A stretch of DNA of 64,000 bases, taken from positions 1,798,001 through 1,862,000 of the forward strand of contig NZ_CP116009.1 in NCBI RefSeq assembly GCF_027941915.1. Reading direction: 5' to 3'. This document shows positions 41,939 to 51,102 of this stretch, one piece after another. Numbering within the stretch: the stretch's first letter is position 1; every line of letters starts with the position of its first letter. The notes under the pieces are model-generated. The model was not told the DNA's origin, searched no databases, and worked only from the letters and a program-made list of their open reading frames with translations. The stretch comes from Ramlibacter tataouinensis (GTDB lineage Bacteria > Pseudomonadota > Gammaproteobacteria > Burkholderiales > Burkholderiaceae_C). A program made the position numbers and the translations under genes.

Positions 41939-44900
41939 GCAGCAACTGCCTCTTCTTTCTTCGGCGTGAAGGTGTAGTTGGCCACTTCCAGGTGCCAGCG
42001 GCGCGTTCCGGTGTGGGGCCCAGCCTTGCGCAGACGCACGAAGCGGTTGAACTCGGCCAAGGCGTTGTAGTCCTCCACCGCGGTGGCAAAAATGAGCTGC
42101 ACGTTCATGGACGCAGCCAGCAGGCGCTGCGCCTTCCACATGGCGCCCGAGGTGACCTTCGCGAACGGGTTGTCCAGCAGCAGCGGGCCGCCGGCGGACT
42201 TTTGCACGTCGGCGTAGTTCTCTGCGCGCAGCTGGTTGATCAGCAGGTACAGGAACATGGCCATCACGACGCCCTCGCCCCCGGAGTTGGAGATCCGATC
42301 GACGACGACGTACTGCTCCGTCTCTTCCACCGACATCTTGAGCACCTGCAGCCCCAGGGGACCGCCGTACACACGCATCACCGATTCGGCGATGAGGTCC
42401 GTGCCCGTCACCGGGATTGCCTTGCTGGCCGCGAGGATGTCCAGGTAGTCGCGCATCCGCTGCTTGCGCAGGTCCGTGCTGATGTTTCCGAAGTTCGCGC
42501 GCATGCGCAGGATCTGCTTGCCGCCGATGTAGGGGGCGCCGGCCGGCACGCGCTTGTCGGGACTGGACGCCTTGTTCAGGGTGGAGATGGCGATGCGTAC
42601 GACTTCGCTCACCTCTTCGATGCACGCGTCAAAGTCCGCCTGCATGGTGTCCAGAGTGCTCTTGGTCGTGGAGATGCGGTCGTCCAGCGCTGTCAGGAGC
42701 TTCTCGGCCGCACGGCAGGTGTCTTCGAAGCTGTTGGTCTGCATCTGCTGGGCCACGGCTGCATCGGCCTTGGCGAAGTCCGGCGATCCAGCTGCCTGCT
42801 TCAGATCGTCGAACTCCTGGCGCGCTGTGTTTCCGAGCATTTTCGCAGCCGACCCTTTCTGGTTGTAGGCCTTGATCAATCCGGACACCTGCGCAGTGGC
42901 GGGCTGTTCGAGGACGATCGGCTCCCCTGCTTCCAGGATCACGCCCGTTTGCGCCTGGGTCTCGGCCACGAGCTGGGCGACGCTGGGCTGTTCCCCCAGC
43001 CCCAGCGCTCCGCGCAGCATGTCAGCGGCGTTCTTGTCCGTTTCCGCCTGCGATTTCTTCTCCTCGGCGCGCAGACGGGCCTGCCTGGCCGCCTCGATCG
43101 CGTTCTCTGAGCGCTGCGCCTCCGCGGCGTGGAGTCCGTCGACCCGGGCTGCTTCGATCTGCAGCTGCTCGATCCCCATGGCGGCGACAGCTGCACTGGG
43201 CGCGTCCACCAGGGCCTTGTTGGCGTCGTACCAGCGCTTGGCGTCTTGTTGCACTACGCGCTCGGTGGCGGTCTTGTCGGTCTGTGCACCCCGGGCCTGC
43301 TCCAGCTCGATTGCAGTCTCCCGCAGCACGGCGTCGTGGTCGACGTGAAGGTACGGCTTGATGTCGCTGGCCGTGACGCCTTTGCACTCCTTGGCGAACT
43401 GCGTGGTTTTCTCGGTCTTTTTGTCGCGCTCCGTCTGCAGCTTGTCGTGCAGCTTGCCCAGCACGTCTTCCTCCTTGGCCCGGTAGATGGAGGCAGCGTC
43501 GCGGTACTGACCGCGCAGGATGTCCAGTGCGCGCGGGTGCTCCCGCAGGTGCTTTTCAGCCTCGTAGGCGCGGTCGTAGTACTCGATCTGGCCGCGTTCG
43601 GTCGCCAGGCCGTCTCGCTTGACAGTTTCCTCCGCCCGTACGGTGGCATCAGTGCGTTCCTGGGCTATGAGTTCCTCCAGCTCGGCGTCCGCCGCGGCAC
43701 GGTCTTCTTCGGCGACGGCGATCAGGGCGGGGAGCTCTCCAAGCCGGTGCAGCCGTTGGGGCCGACCAGCATCGTGATCGCGACTGAACTCCTCCAGCCG
43801 ACGCACGGCTTCAAGGGCGGCGCGGCGCTGCTCGTCGCTGAGCCTTGCCTTTTCTGCACTTTCTTCGGCCGCGGCCTCCTGCCGGGATGCCTCTTCGTCC
43901 AGGCTGACGGCTCGCGCGCGGGTGGCTTGCGCGTCTTCCGTCGCGACCTGCTCCTTGGCGCTTGCGTCCGCCAGACGCCCGTCGCCATAGGTCTCCACGA
44001 AGGATTCCAGCTCCTGCTGGGCTTTCACGCAGCGCTCGTAGCGCTTTTCCAGGGTCTTGCGCTCTTGCTGGTCAGCATCCATAGCGGCCGCGAGCTTAGG
44101 CGCGAGCTGGGCAGCGGCCGCGGTGTTGAACGCGGAGTCGTCCTCCGCGACGACCACGCATCGATCGACCTGCGGCGCGGCGGGGTCGAGGCTCGCCACA
44201 GAGACCGTGACGGGCTTGCGCGGGGCCCGGTCGCCCCAGGACACCGTGGCTGCCTTTTCGAACTCGCTGCGGGCCACGCAGACGCCCAGGAAGCGCGCCG
44301 GATCGCTCTGGACCAAGGCCCGGGCGCGGTCGGCGTCCTTAACTGCTTCGGCCAGATACTCGTTGAATGGACGGGCGGATCGAACTCCAGCTTCCCGCAG
44401 CACCCGCACTACGTGGGCCACTTCGGCGCCGGCGCCCGCAACCCCAGTGCTCTCGATCGCGCTTTTGGTGAGGTTCAGCTCGGCGTAGCGCACATCGATG
44501 CTAGCGATCTGCCGGCTGTACGAGGCGATCAGGGTGGCCAGCCGCTGGTGCAGGACCGGGGAGAGCGGATCTGCGAGATCGGCTTCCGCCGCCTCGGTGA
44601 GCGCCGGGTGTTGCGCCAGGTATTCCCGCTGGTGTTCGCCTTTCGCGATGAATTCCTGCAGGCGGCGGGCGTCCTGCTCGAGTTGAGCGGCCCGCTCGAT
44701 CTCGGCCTTGGAATCCTGGCGCAGTCGCTTGGCAGCGTCCAGCTGCTGCGTGCGAGTGGCTCGGTGCGTGTCTCGTTCGCGTTCATGCTGTGTGGCCACG
44801 TGCTGCCAGTTGGCGGCCGCGGCGCCGACTTCCGCCTCCACTGAGTCGATCAGTCCTTCGCGCACAAAGGTCTCGAGTCGCTGGGCCCGGCGGGTCTCGG

Positions 44901-46323
44901 CGTCTTTCAGGGCCGATTGCTCCCGGGACAGGGAACGCTCCCTCTGGTCGGCAGCCTCGCGCGATTTCTTGAGGTCGATGCGCCGGTTCTCCCGGGCCGT
45001 GTGCCGGTCGGCGAGTTCTTGCAGGAGCCCGCCCAGGCGCTTTTCTTCCATGAACAGCGCGGTGCGCAGCAGCGAACCCTGCACTTCAGCGTGGTCCTTG
45101 ATCGGCTTCAGTCCTTCGGCTTGTGCCGCTGCCACCGTCTCGAGATCCTTGATCCGCTGTTCGCAGGTGAGGATGTCCTTTTGCAGGATGGCCGCGCGCA
45201 CGAACCGTTCCTTGCCCTGCAGGTCCTTCACCCGACCGTCTGCCGCTTCGCGCTCAAGCTTGGCGATCTCCTGCTTTTTCTGGTGCAGCACGTGCATCGC
45301 AGTGGCGTGTTCTCGTGCCAGGCGCCCGCCCTCGGCGTCGGCCTGCTGTCGGATCTGCGAATGCAGTCTTTCGTCCTTGCGGTGTTCTTCCTCGGCGAGG
45401 GCGGCCGCGGCTTGGCGGTCCTGCAGTGCGAGGCTGGCGAGCGCCCCTTGCAGTTGCACGCGCCCCTGCTGGACCAGGGAGTCCAGGTAGGTTCGGGACG
45501 CGTCGGCGAACGTGGACATCCGGCCTCTGAAAACCGTGAGCTGGTTGAAGCGGGCTTGGTACTCGGGCTTGCGACTGTGCTTCTCGCAGACTTCGACTAC
45601 GAGCTTGCGTGCCTCGTCCGTCCGGGTGGTGTCCAGCGTCAGTGAGAAGAAGCGGTGGATGAACTCCGACTCGTTCTTCAGGCGGATAAACGCATCGAAG
45701 CCACCCTCCTGCGCCGAAAACCCGACCTGCATCTGCAGCATTTCAAGATCGATGAGGCGCTCGACGCGCAGGTGCTTCTTCCACTCCGCTTGGTTTTTGA
45801 CGAAGAAGACGTCGGGGTTGGCGGCCTTTTTCTCCTGCAGCCACCGCGACACCTCGGCGAGGTTGGCGGCCGGCACGGGGCCCAGCTTGGGCGCCGGCAG
45901 GTCTTCTAGCCTCAGGTCTGCCTGCTCTTGGAAGGAGAAGAAGATGCGGTCCACCTCTGCTGGCTCCACAGTGGCCTTGACGGACACGGCTTGGCCGACG
46001 ACGAGGCGGTACGGCCTACCCTTGGCGGTGCGGGACGGCAGCACCCATTCGACAGCGATGAAGCCCGGGACGCCGGTCTGGTCGAAGTACTGGGAGAAGC
46101 GGTTGTTGGGTTCCTGCAGGTGCTTGAGGAACTTGTTCTGCTCGGTCTCGAAGCAGGAGAACAGCAAGCTCATCAAGGTCGTTTTGCCCCCTCCGTTCTC
46201 CAGGTGGAGGATGGTGTCGGTCGGCTCACCAGTGACCGGATCGGTCAGCGGCAGGATCTCGCCGTCGAACCAGGCCGTGCGATAGCCGCAGTGCCCCAGA
46301 TAGATGCGACTCATTCGCTGCAT
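41935..46323 (-). CDS. jetC: Wadjet protein JetC (SMC/MukB-like ATPase)
   Basis: 1462 aa; ATG 46323 follows AGGAG by about 7 bases. The N-terminal ATPase half has LHLENGGGKTTLMSLLFSCF (Walker A). A very long heptad-rich coiled coil with a central hinge region follows. The C-terminal half carries the ABC signature-like ISNSGGEGVVMAMFLYLLIN and Walker B GGPLLLDNPFAKV. This is the architecture of the SMC-like motor that extrudes DNA loops. Gene order jetA-jetB-jetC-jetD with short overlaps is the canonical Wadjet arrangement. Confidence 0.93.
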   Translation of the reverse strand: MQRMSRIYLGHCGYRTAWFDGEILPLTDPVTGEPTDTILHLENGGGKTTLMSLLFSCFETEQNKFLKHLQEPNNRFSQYFDQTGVPGFIAVEWVLPSRTAKGRPYRLVVGQAVSVKATVEPAEVDRIFFSFQEQADLRLEDLPAPKLGPVPAANLAEVSRWLQEKKAANPDVFFVKNQAEWKKHLRVERLIDLEMLQMQVGFSAQEGGFDAFIRLKNESEFIHRFFSLTLDTTRTDEARKLVVEVCEKHSRKPEYQARFNQLTVFRGRMSTFADASRTYLDSLVQQGRVQLQGALASLALQDRQAAAALAEEEHRKDERLHSQIRQQADAEGGRLAREHATAMHVLHQKKQEIAKLEREAADGRVKDLQGKERFVRAAILQKDILTCEQRIKDLETVAAAQAEGLKPIKDHAEVQGSLLRTALFMEEKRLGGLLQELADRHTARENRRIDLKKSREAADQRERSLSREQSALKDAETRRAQRLETFVREGLIDSVEAEVGAAAANWQHVATQHERERDTHRATRTQQLDAAKRLRQDSKAEIERAAQLEQDARRLQEFIAKGEHQREYLAQHPALTEAAEADLADPLSPVLHQRLATLIASYSRQIASIDVRYAELNLTKSAIESTGVAGAGAEVAHVVRVLREAGVRSARPFNEYLAEAVKDADRARALVQSDPARFLGVCVARSEFEKAATVSWGDRAPRKPVTVSVASLDPAAPQVDRCVVVAEDDSAFNTAAAAQLAPKLAAAMDADQQERKTLEKRYERCVKAQQELESFVETYGDGRLADASAKEQVATEDAQATRARAVSLDEEASRQEAAAEESAEKARLSDEQRRAALEAVRRLEEFSRDHDAGRPQRLHRLGELPALIAVAEEDRAAADAELEELIAQERTDATVRAEETVKRDGLATERGQIEYYDRAYEAEKHLREHPRALDILRGQYRDAASIYRAKEEDVLGKLHDKLQTERDKKTEKTTQFAKECKGVTASDIKPYLHVDHDAVLRETAIELEQARGAQTDKTATERVVQQDAKRWYDANKALVDAPSAAVAAMGIEQLQIEAARVDGLHAAEAQRSENAIEAARQARLRAEEKKSQAETDKNAADMLRGALGLGEQPSVAQLVAETQAQTGVILEAGEPIVLEQPATAQVSGLIKAYNQKGSAAKMLGNTARQEFDDLKQAAGSPDFAKADAAVAQQMQTNSFEDTCRAAEKLLTALDDRISTTKSTLDTMQADFDACIEEVSEVVRIAISTLNKASSPDKRVPAGAPYIGGKQILRMRANFGNISTDLRKQRMRDYLDILAASKAIPVTGTDLIAESVMRVYGGPLGLQVLKMSVEETEQYVVVDRISNSGGEGVVMAMFLYLLINQLRAENYADVQKSAGGPLLLDNPFAKVTSGAMWKAQRLLAASMNVQLIFATAVEDYNALAEFNRFVRLRKAGPHTGTRRWHLEVANYTFTPKKEEAVAA

Positions 46324-46332
46324 TTGGTTCTC

Positions 46333-47061
46333 CTAGCGCCGCGTCGTGCAGAGTTGGGCCATCTCGAACAGGCGGCGCAGTGCGACCTCCCGCAACTGAA
46401 CCCGAAGTCGATGCGTGGCGGTGTAGCTGGCCTGCGGGTCGTCTTCCGTGCCGCGGTCAAGCCGAACCAGGCCGCCATCCACCATTTGGTTCAAGGCGAT
46501 CTTGACGATGCCCGCACCTGACGAAGGCGCTGCCCGAACGCTTTCCCGCAGGCTTTGCGGCAGCGCGCAGACCGCCTCCCAGCCCGGGGCCAGGTCCAGC
46601 GGCACGTCTGCGGGCAGCGGCTCGGCGTCCTTCAGACGCTGTGCCAGGCTGTAGAGCGTGTCGCGGCAGACCGCGATCGTGACCGGCGGCGGGATGAGGC
46701 TGTCGTCGTCCAGGGAGTCGCTGGTCGGAAAGAAGGCCGCGCAGATGGAGATGTGCGCCAGCACCAGGGCTGCCCTGTGGGGCTGCTCCATTCCGTGAGC
46801 GCGGATGTCGCCCAGCCGCACGGCGAAGCGGCTTTCCCGCGATTCGGGCACCAGCACCAAGCCTCGAAGCTCACTGGCGTCCAAGATCTGCAGGGTGAAT
46901 CCGGTGGCGATGTCCTCGCACATGCGCCGGAAGCCGGCGTCCACGCGAAACAGCGCGGCCAGCTCCCGGTACTCCGTGTCGCCGGCGGTGGTCAGGTTGG
47001 TCTGCAGGGCCTTGTAGATCAAGGTCGCCGCATTAGTCACAGTCGGTTCGGGTCCGTTCAC
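46333..47061 (-). CDS. jetB: Wadjet protein JetB (MukE-like kite subunit)
   Basis: 242 aa from GTG 47061, overlapping the jetA stop (GTGA) and ending 9 bases before jetC. It is a soluble helix-rich protein with a winged-helix-like C-terminus (SSGAGIVKIALNQMVDGGLV; QASYTATHRLRVQLREVALR). Assignment depends on position between jetA and jetC and on overall size. JetB bridges the kleisin JetA and the SMC heads. Confidence 0.85.
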   Translation of the reverse strand: MNGPEPTVTNAATLIYKALQTNLTTAGDTEYRELAALFRVDAGFRRMCEDIATGFTLQILDASELRGLVLVPESRESRFAVRLGDIRAHGMEQPHRAALVLAHISICAAFFPTSDSLDDDSLIPPPVTIAVCRDTLYSLAQRLKDAEPLPADVPLDLAPGWEAVCALPQSLRESVRAAPSSGAGIVKIALNQMVDGGLVRLDRGTEDDPQASYTATHRLRVQLREVALRRLFEMAQLCTTRR

Positions 47062-48521
47062 TGCCCCTCCTTCCTGAAGAACTCAATGTTGTCGCCGCGC
47101 ACGAAGTCCAGCACGAATTCTTCCCCGACCTTGCGGGCCACCATGCCCTCGAAGGTGTTCTCGCTTTGGGCAAAGGACTGGTAGAGGATGAAGACCAGGC
47201 AGCGCTGGGCGGCCGCAGAAAGGCCCTCGTCCCGCGCGAGCTCCAGCAGGTAGTCGACCTGCCACGCCGGTGCGCCTTCGAACTTGCCGGCGAGCCAGTT
47301 GCGGGTCTCGTCCACCAGCGCCTTCGGGAATGGGTCCGGTACCGGCACGAACTCCTCGAGCTCCCCCTCCTCTTCGGCCGCTGGGGTGTCGTCCGTTCGG
47401 GTCTCCCGCAGGATGGTGAAGGCGGTGTTCAGGTCGAACAGCTTCAGGGGCTGGGGCGGGTACAGGGCGCTGAGAAAGTCGTCGGCCTCCTGCAGGAGCA
47501 CCGGCACCTGCAGCTGCATGACGTTCGGGAAGATGGCGGATTCCAAGTCCGGCAGCCCCATTGGCCGGCGCGCCCGGAACGCCGCCTTCTGCGCCGTGAT
47601 GAACAGTTCGTTAGAGGCCGAGATGTCCCGCACCAGCTTCATGCGAATGTCGCTGGCGCCCCGTAGGGTCTCGCGTAACTGCACAAGGTTCTCCCGGGTG
47701 CGCAGCTCCGTGGCCTCGTGCAGGGCGTCGCCCACAGCTTGCTCCATCCGAAAGTCCTCGGCTTGGCGCTGAGTCACGTGGTTGCGGGCCTCCTCAAGGC
47801 GGCCGTGCATTTCCTTGCTCCAGTTCACCGAAGAGGGCGCCCGGTAAGCCTGCTGCAGCTTGTCGCTGATAAGTTGGCGGAATTCAATTGAGAGCTTGCG
47901 AGCACGACGGGCGATGTCCAAGGCCGCTTCGAAGCGGCCGCGGCGCACTAGGAGGTCGAGCATCTTCTCCATCAGCTCCTGGGAGTCCTCCGGCGAGAGG
48001 TCCAACATCCCCAGGTACACGAGGTACCCCTCGGCTGTCGGGGTGTACCGGTAGACGTCCTGTGGGTCTGGCTGGAACTGCACCAGCCTGAATCGGAACG
48101 TCCGCATCCTTCCCGTGGGCGCGTCAAAGTACTCCGCTTCGAACTCGCGGTGCTTGTTTGCCTTGTTGTCCAGGACATCAAGGACCGTGGTGGCAATTCT
48201 CTGCGCCTGGGAAAGTTCCAGGCTGCTGCGCATGCGGGTGGCTGTCTCCGCCAGATGCTGCAGCACCTCGGTGGAGGTGCTGCCCATGGAGATCGTGGTT
48301 GCCTCCATCATGTGATCCAGGGCCGACAGCGCCAAGTAGTGGGTGTCGATTCCGTCGAACACGCTAGATCCGTCGGCTTCCTGCACCAATGCCTTGGAGC
48401 GCTCCAACTGGAAAATGGGGCGAAAGAGCAGGATGTTGCGCTGCTGGCGCGACAAGTCCAGCAGCCCGGAGCTGCTTCTGATGGATTCGAGGGAGCCTGC
48501 GGGAAGTGAAGGCTCTTTCAC
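47058..48521 (-). CDS. jetA: Wadjet protein JetA (MukF-like kleisin)
   Basis: 487 aa with a GTG start (KEPSLPAGSLESIRSSSG). The N-terminal region RNILLFRPIFQLERSKALVQ and DGIDTHYLALSALDHMMEAT matches JetA-type kleisins; a helical middle part and an acidic linker (DDTPAAEEEGELEEFVPVPD) are followed by a C-terminal winged-helix-like domain. It is the first gene of jetABCD. It lies 121 bases downstream of the metallo-hydrolase gene on the same strand, so read-through from the STAND operon is possible. I see no clear promoter. Confidence 0.87.
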   Translation of the reverse strand: MKEPSLPAGSLESIRSSSGLLDLSRQQRNILLFRPIFQLERSKALVQEADGSSVFDGIDTHYLALSALDHMMEATTISMGSTSTEVLQHLAETATRMRSSLELSQAQRIATTVLDVLDNKANKHREFEAEYFDAPTGRMRTFRFRLVQFQPDPQDVYRYTPTAEGYLVYLGMLDLSPEDSQELMEKMLDLLVRRGRFEAALDIARRARKLSIEFRQLISDKLQQAYRAPSSVNWSKEMHGRLEEARNHVTQRQAEDFRMEQAVGDALHEATELRTRENLVQLRETLRGASDIRMKLVRDISASNELFITAQKAAFRARRPMGLPDLESAIFPNVMQLQVPVLLQEADDFLSALYPPQPLKLFDLNTAFTILRETRTDDTPAAEEEGELEEFVPVPDPFPKALVDETRNWLAGKFEGAPAWQVDYLLELARDEGLSAAAQRCLVFILYQSFAQSENTFEGMVARKVGEEFVLDFVRGDNIEFFRKEGQ

Positions 48522-48642
48522 GGGTCTGGCGCCCCGCGGCTGTTCTGCATGATGCTCCTCGAGATTTCGGGACGTCTACAAGCGGCCAGTGCATCCGGCA
48601 AAAGCCCAGGCTGGGGGGCTACGCCGTGCAGCAAGGCCGCTT

Positions 48643-49962
48643 CTATCGCCACCGATCCGCCTCCAACACGAATTCACTGCCGCTGTCTTCCGAGACTTGC
48701 CAAAGCTCGCGATTGTTCTCGTTCCAGCGCGCCACCAGATGCTTGTGGGGATGGTGCGTGCGCCCGAGTGCAGCGCACGCGACCCCGCTGGCACCACGCA
48801 CGCTGGCGATCACTTCGTCGTGCAGACTCGCGTTGCTGCCGTGGTGGGGCACAACGAAGACGCCCAGATCGGGCAGGAGGTCGCGATAGCGCTGCAACCA
48901 CGCCTGCCGGCCGGTGGAAGTCCACAGGTCAGCGTCGCCGGTGCTGATCCAGCCAACACGCCTGCCTCCCGGGGACGGGGCGCCCAGATAAGGACGCATC
49001 GAAGGATCACGCCCGCGCCGCCAATGCGTTCCAGTGTGCTCGCGCACGCGCCAGAAATCGCTGCGTCTAGGCCCAGAATAGACGCTCAACGACGGCTTGT
49101 TGTTGTCCGAGGAGAGCTGGCGATAGCAACCTTTGAGCGTTTCGCGCGAATCCTCGTTCTGCAGAATTGCCAGCAATCGGCGCGTGAACCGAGCGGGAGC
49201 GAGTCCCCGGTCAATGGGGATCCGGAAGGTGCTCCACACAGCGCGCCGAAACGCGATCAGCTTGGCCGGCTTGAACGGATGATAGAAAGGGATGATTCGC
49301 CAGCTCTCGCTCACTCCCTTGACGTCCGGGCCCAGTTCGACCTCGAGCTCGCAAGCGACGGATAAAGTCTGGACTTCCACAAGCTCGCCAGCAGTGCGCG
49401 TCAGCTGCGGCGCGGCTCCGTTGGTGTGTACCCGGCATGCGATCCGCCGCCCCTCCTGGTCGTTGGGCAGCAGCGGCCGCCCCTCCCCCGGCGCGTCCTC
49501 CGGGCCGGCGGGGGGAACGTCGGGGCCATCGGCACGCTGGACGAACAGCACGCGGCGCACGCCCCTGCGGGCGAGCCACGCCACCGGGTCGGTCAGGAAC
49601 TGACGAAATCCTTCTGTCAGCAGTCCAGCCTCCATCTCAGCGCAGGCGATGGCCGCGATGGTCAGTGCATCCAGACAGGGCAAGACCACCGCGCCGACGT
49701 GCGACTGGGCCAGCAGCTGGTCGATCCCGTTGACATGGTCGGCATCAAGATGGGAGATGAACAGGACGTCAATCGTGGGCTGACGCAGACTACCCAGTCC
49801 GTGCTGGAAATGTTCCCGGTTGATCGAGCCGCAATCGAAGACGAAGGAAAACTCGCTCGAACGACCTCCTGGCGGACCGCTCACGATTCGGGTCACCATC
49901 AGGCCGCCTTGACCCACGGGCACTTGGCGCGTGGTCACTCGCGTGAAGCAGGAAAAACTCAT
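48643..49962 (-). CDS. Metallo-beta-lactamase-fold hydrolase (ComEC-like MBL)
   Basis: 439 aa from ATG 49962. Metal-binding motifs are LFISHLDADHVNGIDQLL (HxDxDH), GWISTGDADLWTSTGRQ and FVVPHHGSNASLHDEVI, in the order of competence-type MBL proteins. Membrane segments are absent, so it is soluble. Such proteins are phosphodiesterases or nucleases. It lies on the same strand downstream of the STAND gene set, after a gap of 296 bases. Type I AVAST loci also combine an MBL-fold protein with a STAND NTPase, which is a suggestive parallel, but the trypsin-like partner is missing here. Confidence 0.8.
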   Translation of the reverse strand: MSFSCFTRVTTRQVPVGQGGLMVTRIVSGPPGGRSSEFSFVFDCGSINREHFQHGLGSLRQPTIDVLFISHLDADHVNGIDQLLAQSHVGAVVLPCLDALTIAAIACAEMEAGLLTEGFRQFLTDPVAWLARRGVRRVLFVQRADGPDVPPAGPEDAPGEGRPLLPNDQEGRRIACRVHTNGAAPQLTRTAGELVEVQTLSVACELEVELGPDVKGVSESWRIIPFYHPFKPAKLIAFRRAVWSTFRIPIDRGLAPARFTRRLLAILQNEDSRETLKGCYRQLSSDNNKPSLSVYSGPRRSDFWRVREHTGTHWRRGRDPSMRPYLGAPSPGGRRVGWISTGDADLWTSTGRQAWLQRYRDLLPDLGVFVVPHHGSNASLHDEVIASVRGASGVACAALGRTHHPHKHLVARWNENNRELWQVSEDSGSEFVLEADRWR

Positions 49963-50258
49963 CGGATAAGCTGCGGCGACGCCGGCGTTTTGAATTGTTG
50001 TTGGCGGGGCGTGCCACGATGGTCGCGCCCTCGGGAAGGACCGTCGCTGGCCCCCTGGTCAAATGCGCGTCATTCGAGCACAGCAGAGCTGGTACGGCAA
50101 GCCGTGGAGTGCCTGATCGCCGCAACCGTTACGCGGATTGCACCGCTCGCGCCGACATCATGTCGCGCACACGATGGGCAGTTGCTGCTGCGCGCGGGGG
50201 CTTCAAAGTGCTCGCCACGCCCATGCCAGCTGCTAGGCCCGTCGGGCGCGCACCCCCA

Positions 50259-50942
50259 TCAGGCGCGCCAGTCCACGATCTGGGGCACAACAAGCTCGGC
50301 GAGCCGGCGCGTGTCTGCCCTGCTTCCGGAACACCCGAACGATAGGGAGATCGTGACCAGGCAGGCCGATTCGATCAAAGGGCGACACGTCTGCAGGAAG
50401 GCATTCACCTCCTCGTCGCTCCAGAGATCGCTCTCGAAGTAGCCATCTGCCCGGTTGAAGAGGTCCAGGCACAGGTCGAAGATGAGCGGGTGGGCCGGCT
50501 GCAGACCAGCCAGCGACTGCGCGCTCTGATGCAGGACCTGTTGCGCCTGGCCGGCAGCCAACACAGCCGCATCGATGCCGGCGTCATCATCGTCGTCCTG
50601 CAGGCAGTAGAAGTGCAACACGTCGAAGCGGCCGCGCAAGACGGCCGGCGCAATGAACGAGTCGTAGCGGATCCACCTTCCCCTGGCAATCAGAGCGGTG
50701 AGCTCCTGGAGGTCGGCACTGGCGATGCGCGTCGCCACCGCCGGCGAGCCGTGTGCGTCAAAAACGCCATCCCAGTGGTAGTCGGCATGAGCCAGCGTGA
50801 ACCGATCGACCCCGCTTACAGCTCGCTGATGCTCCTAAGCGAGCAGCGCCCAGCGATGATCGTCCATCAGCCAGACCCCGCCGCCCAGATCAGCGTGATA
50901 GCTCTTGCTCGGCTTGAGCTTGTTGAACAAGACGTCTGCCAC
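50259..50942 (-). pseudogene. UPF0489-like protein interrupted by an in-frame TAG
   Basis: From GTG 50942, with AAGGAGA about 10 bases upstream, the frame reads ADVLFNKLKPSKSYHADLGG, VWLMDDHRWALLA and then TAG (50835-50837). It continues in the same frame with VDRFTLAHADYHWDGVFD and GRWIRYDSFIAPAVLRG to a stop at 50259. VWLMDDH...ALxxW and HADYHWD resemble the VWxxDxHxxA and HxDxHxD motifs of UPF0489 proteins, whose activity is unknown. One base change (TGG to TAG) explains the stop. A product from GTG 50738 would lack both motifs. Confidence 0.55.
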
Positions 50943-51102
50943 TTGTGCACTGTCTCCTTGTACGGGCCACATAAGAGATCAGCCCAGAGGGTGATTCTTG
51001 CACCGCCTCCGCTTCCGACGAGCGCTCGCTAGGAAGGCAGCTGGACTTCTCTCGTTGCAGTGAACACTCGAGGGGCAAGTTCCCGCAACACGTCCGACGG
51101 TC

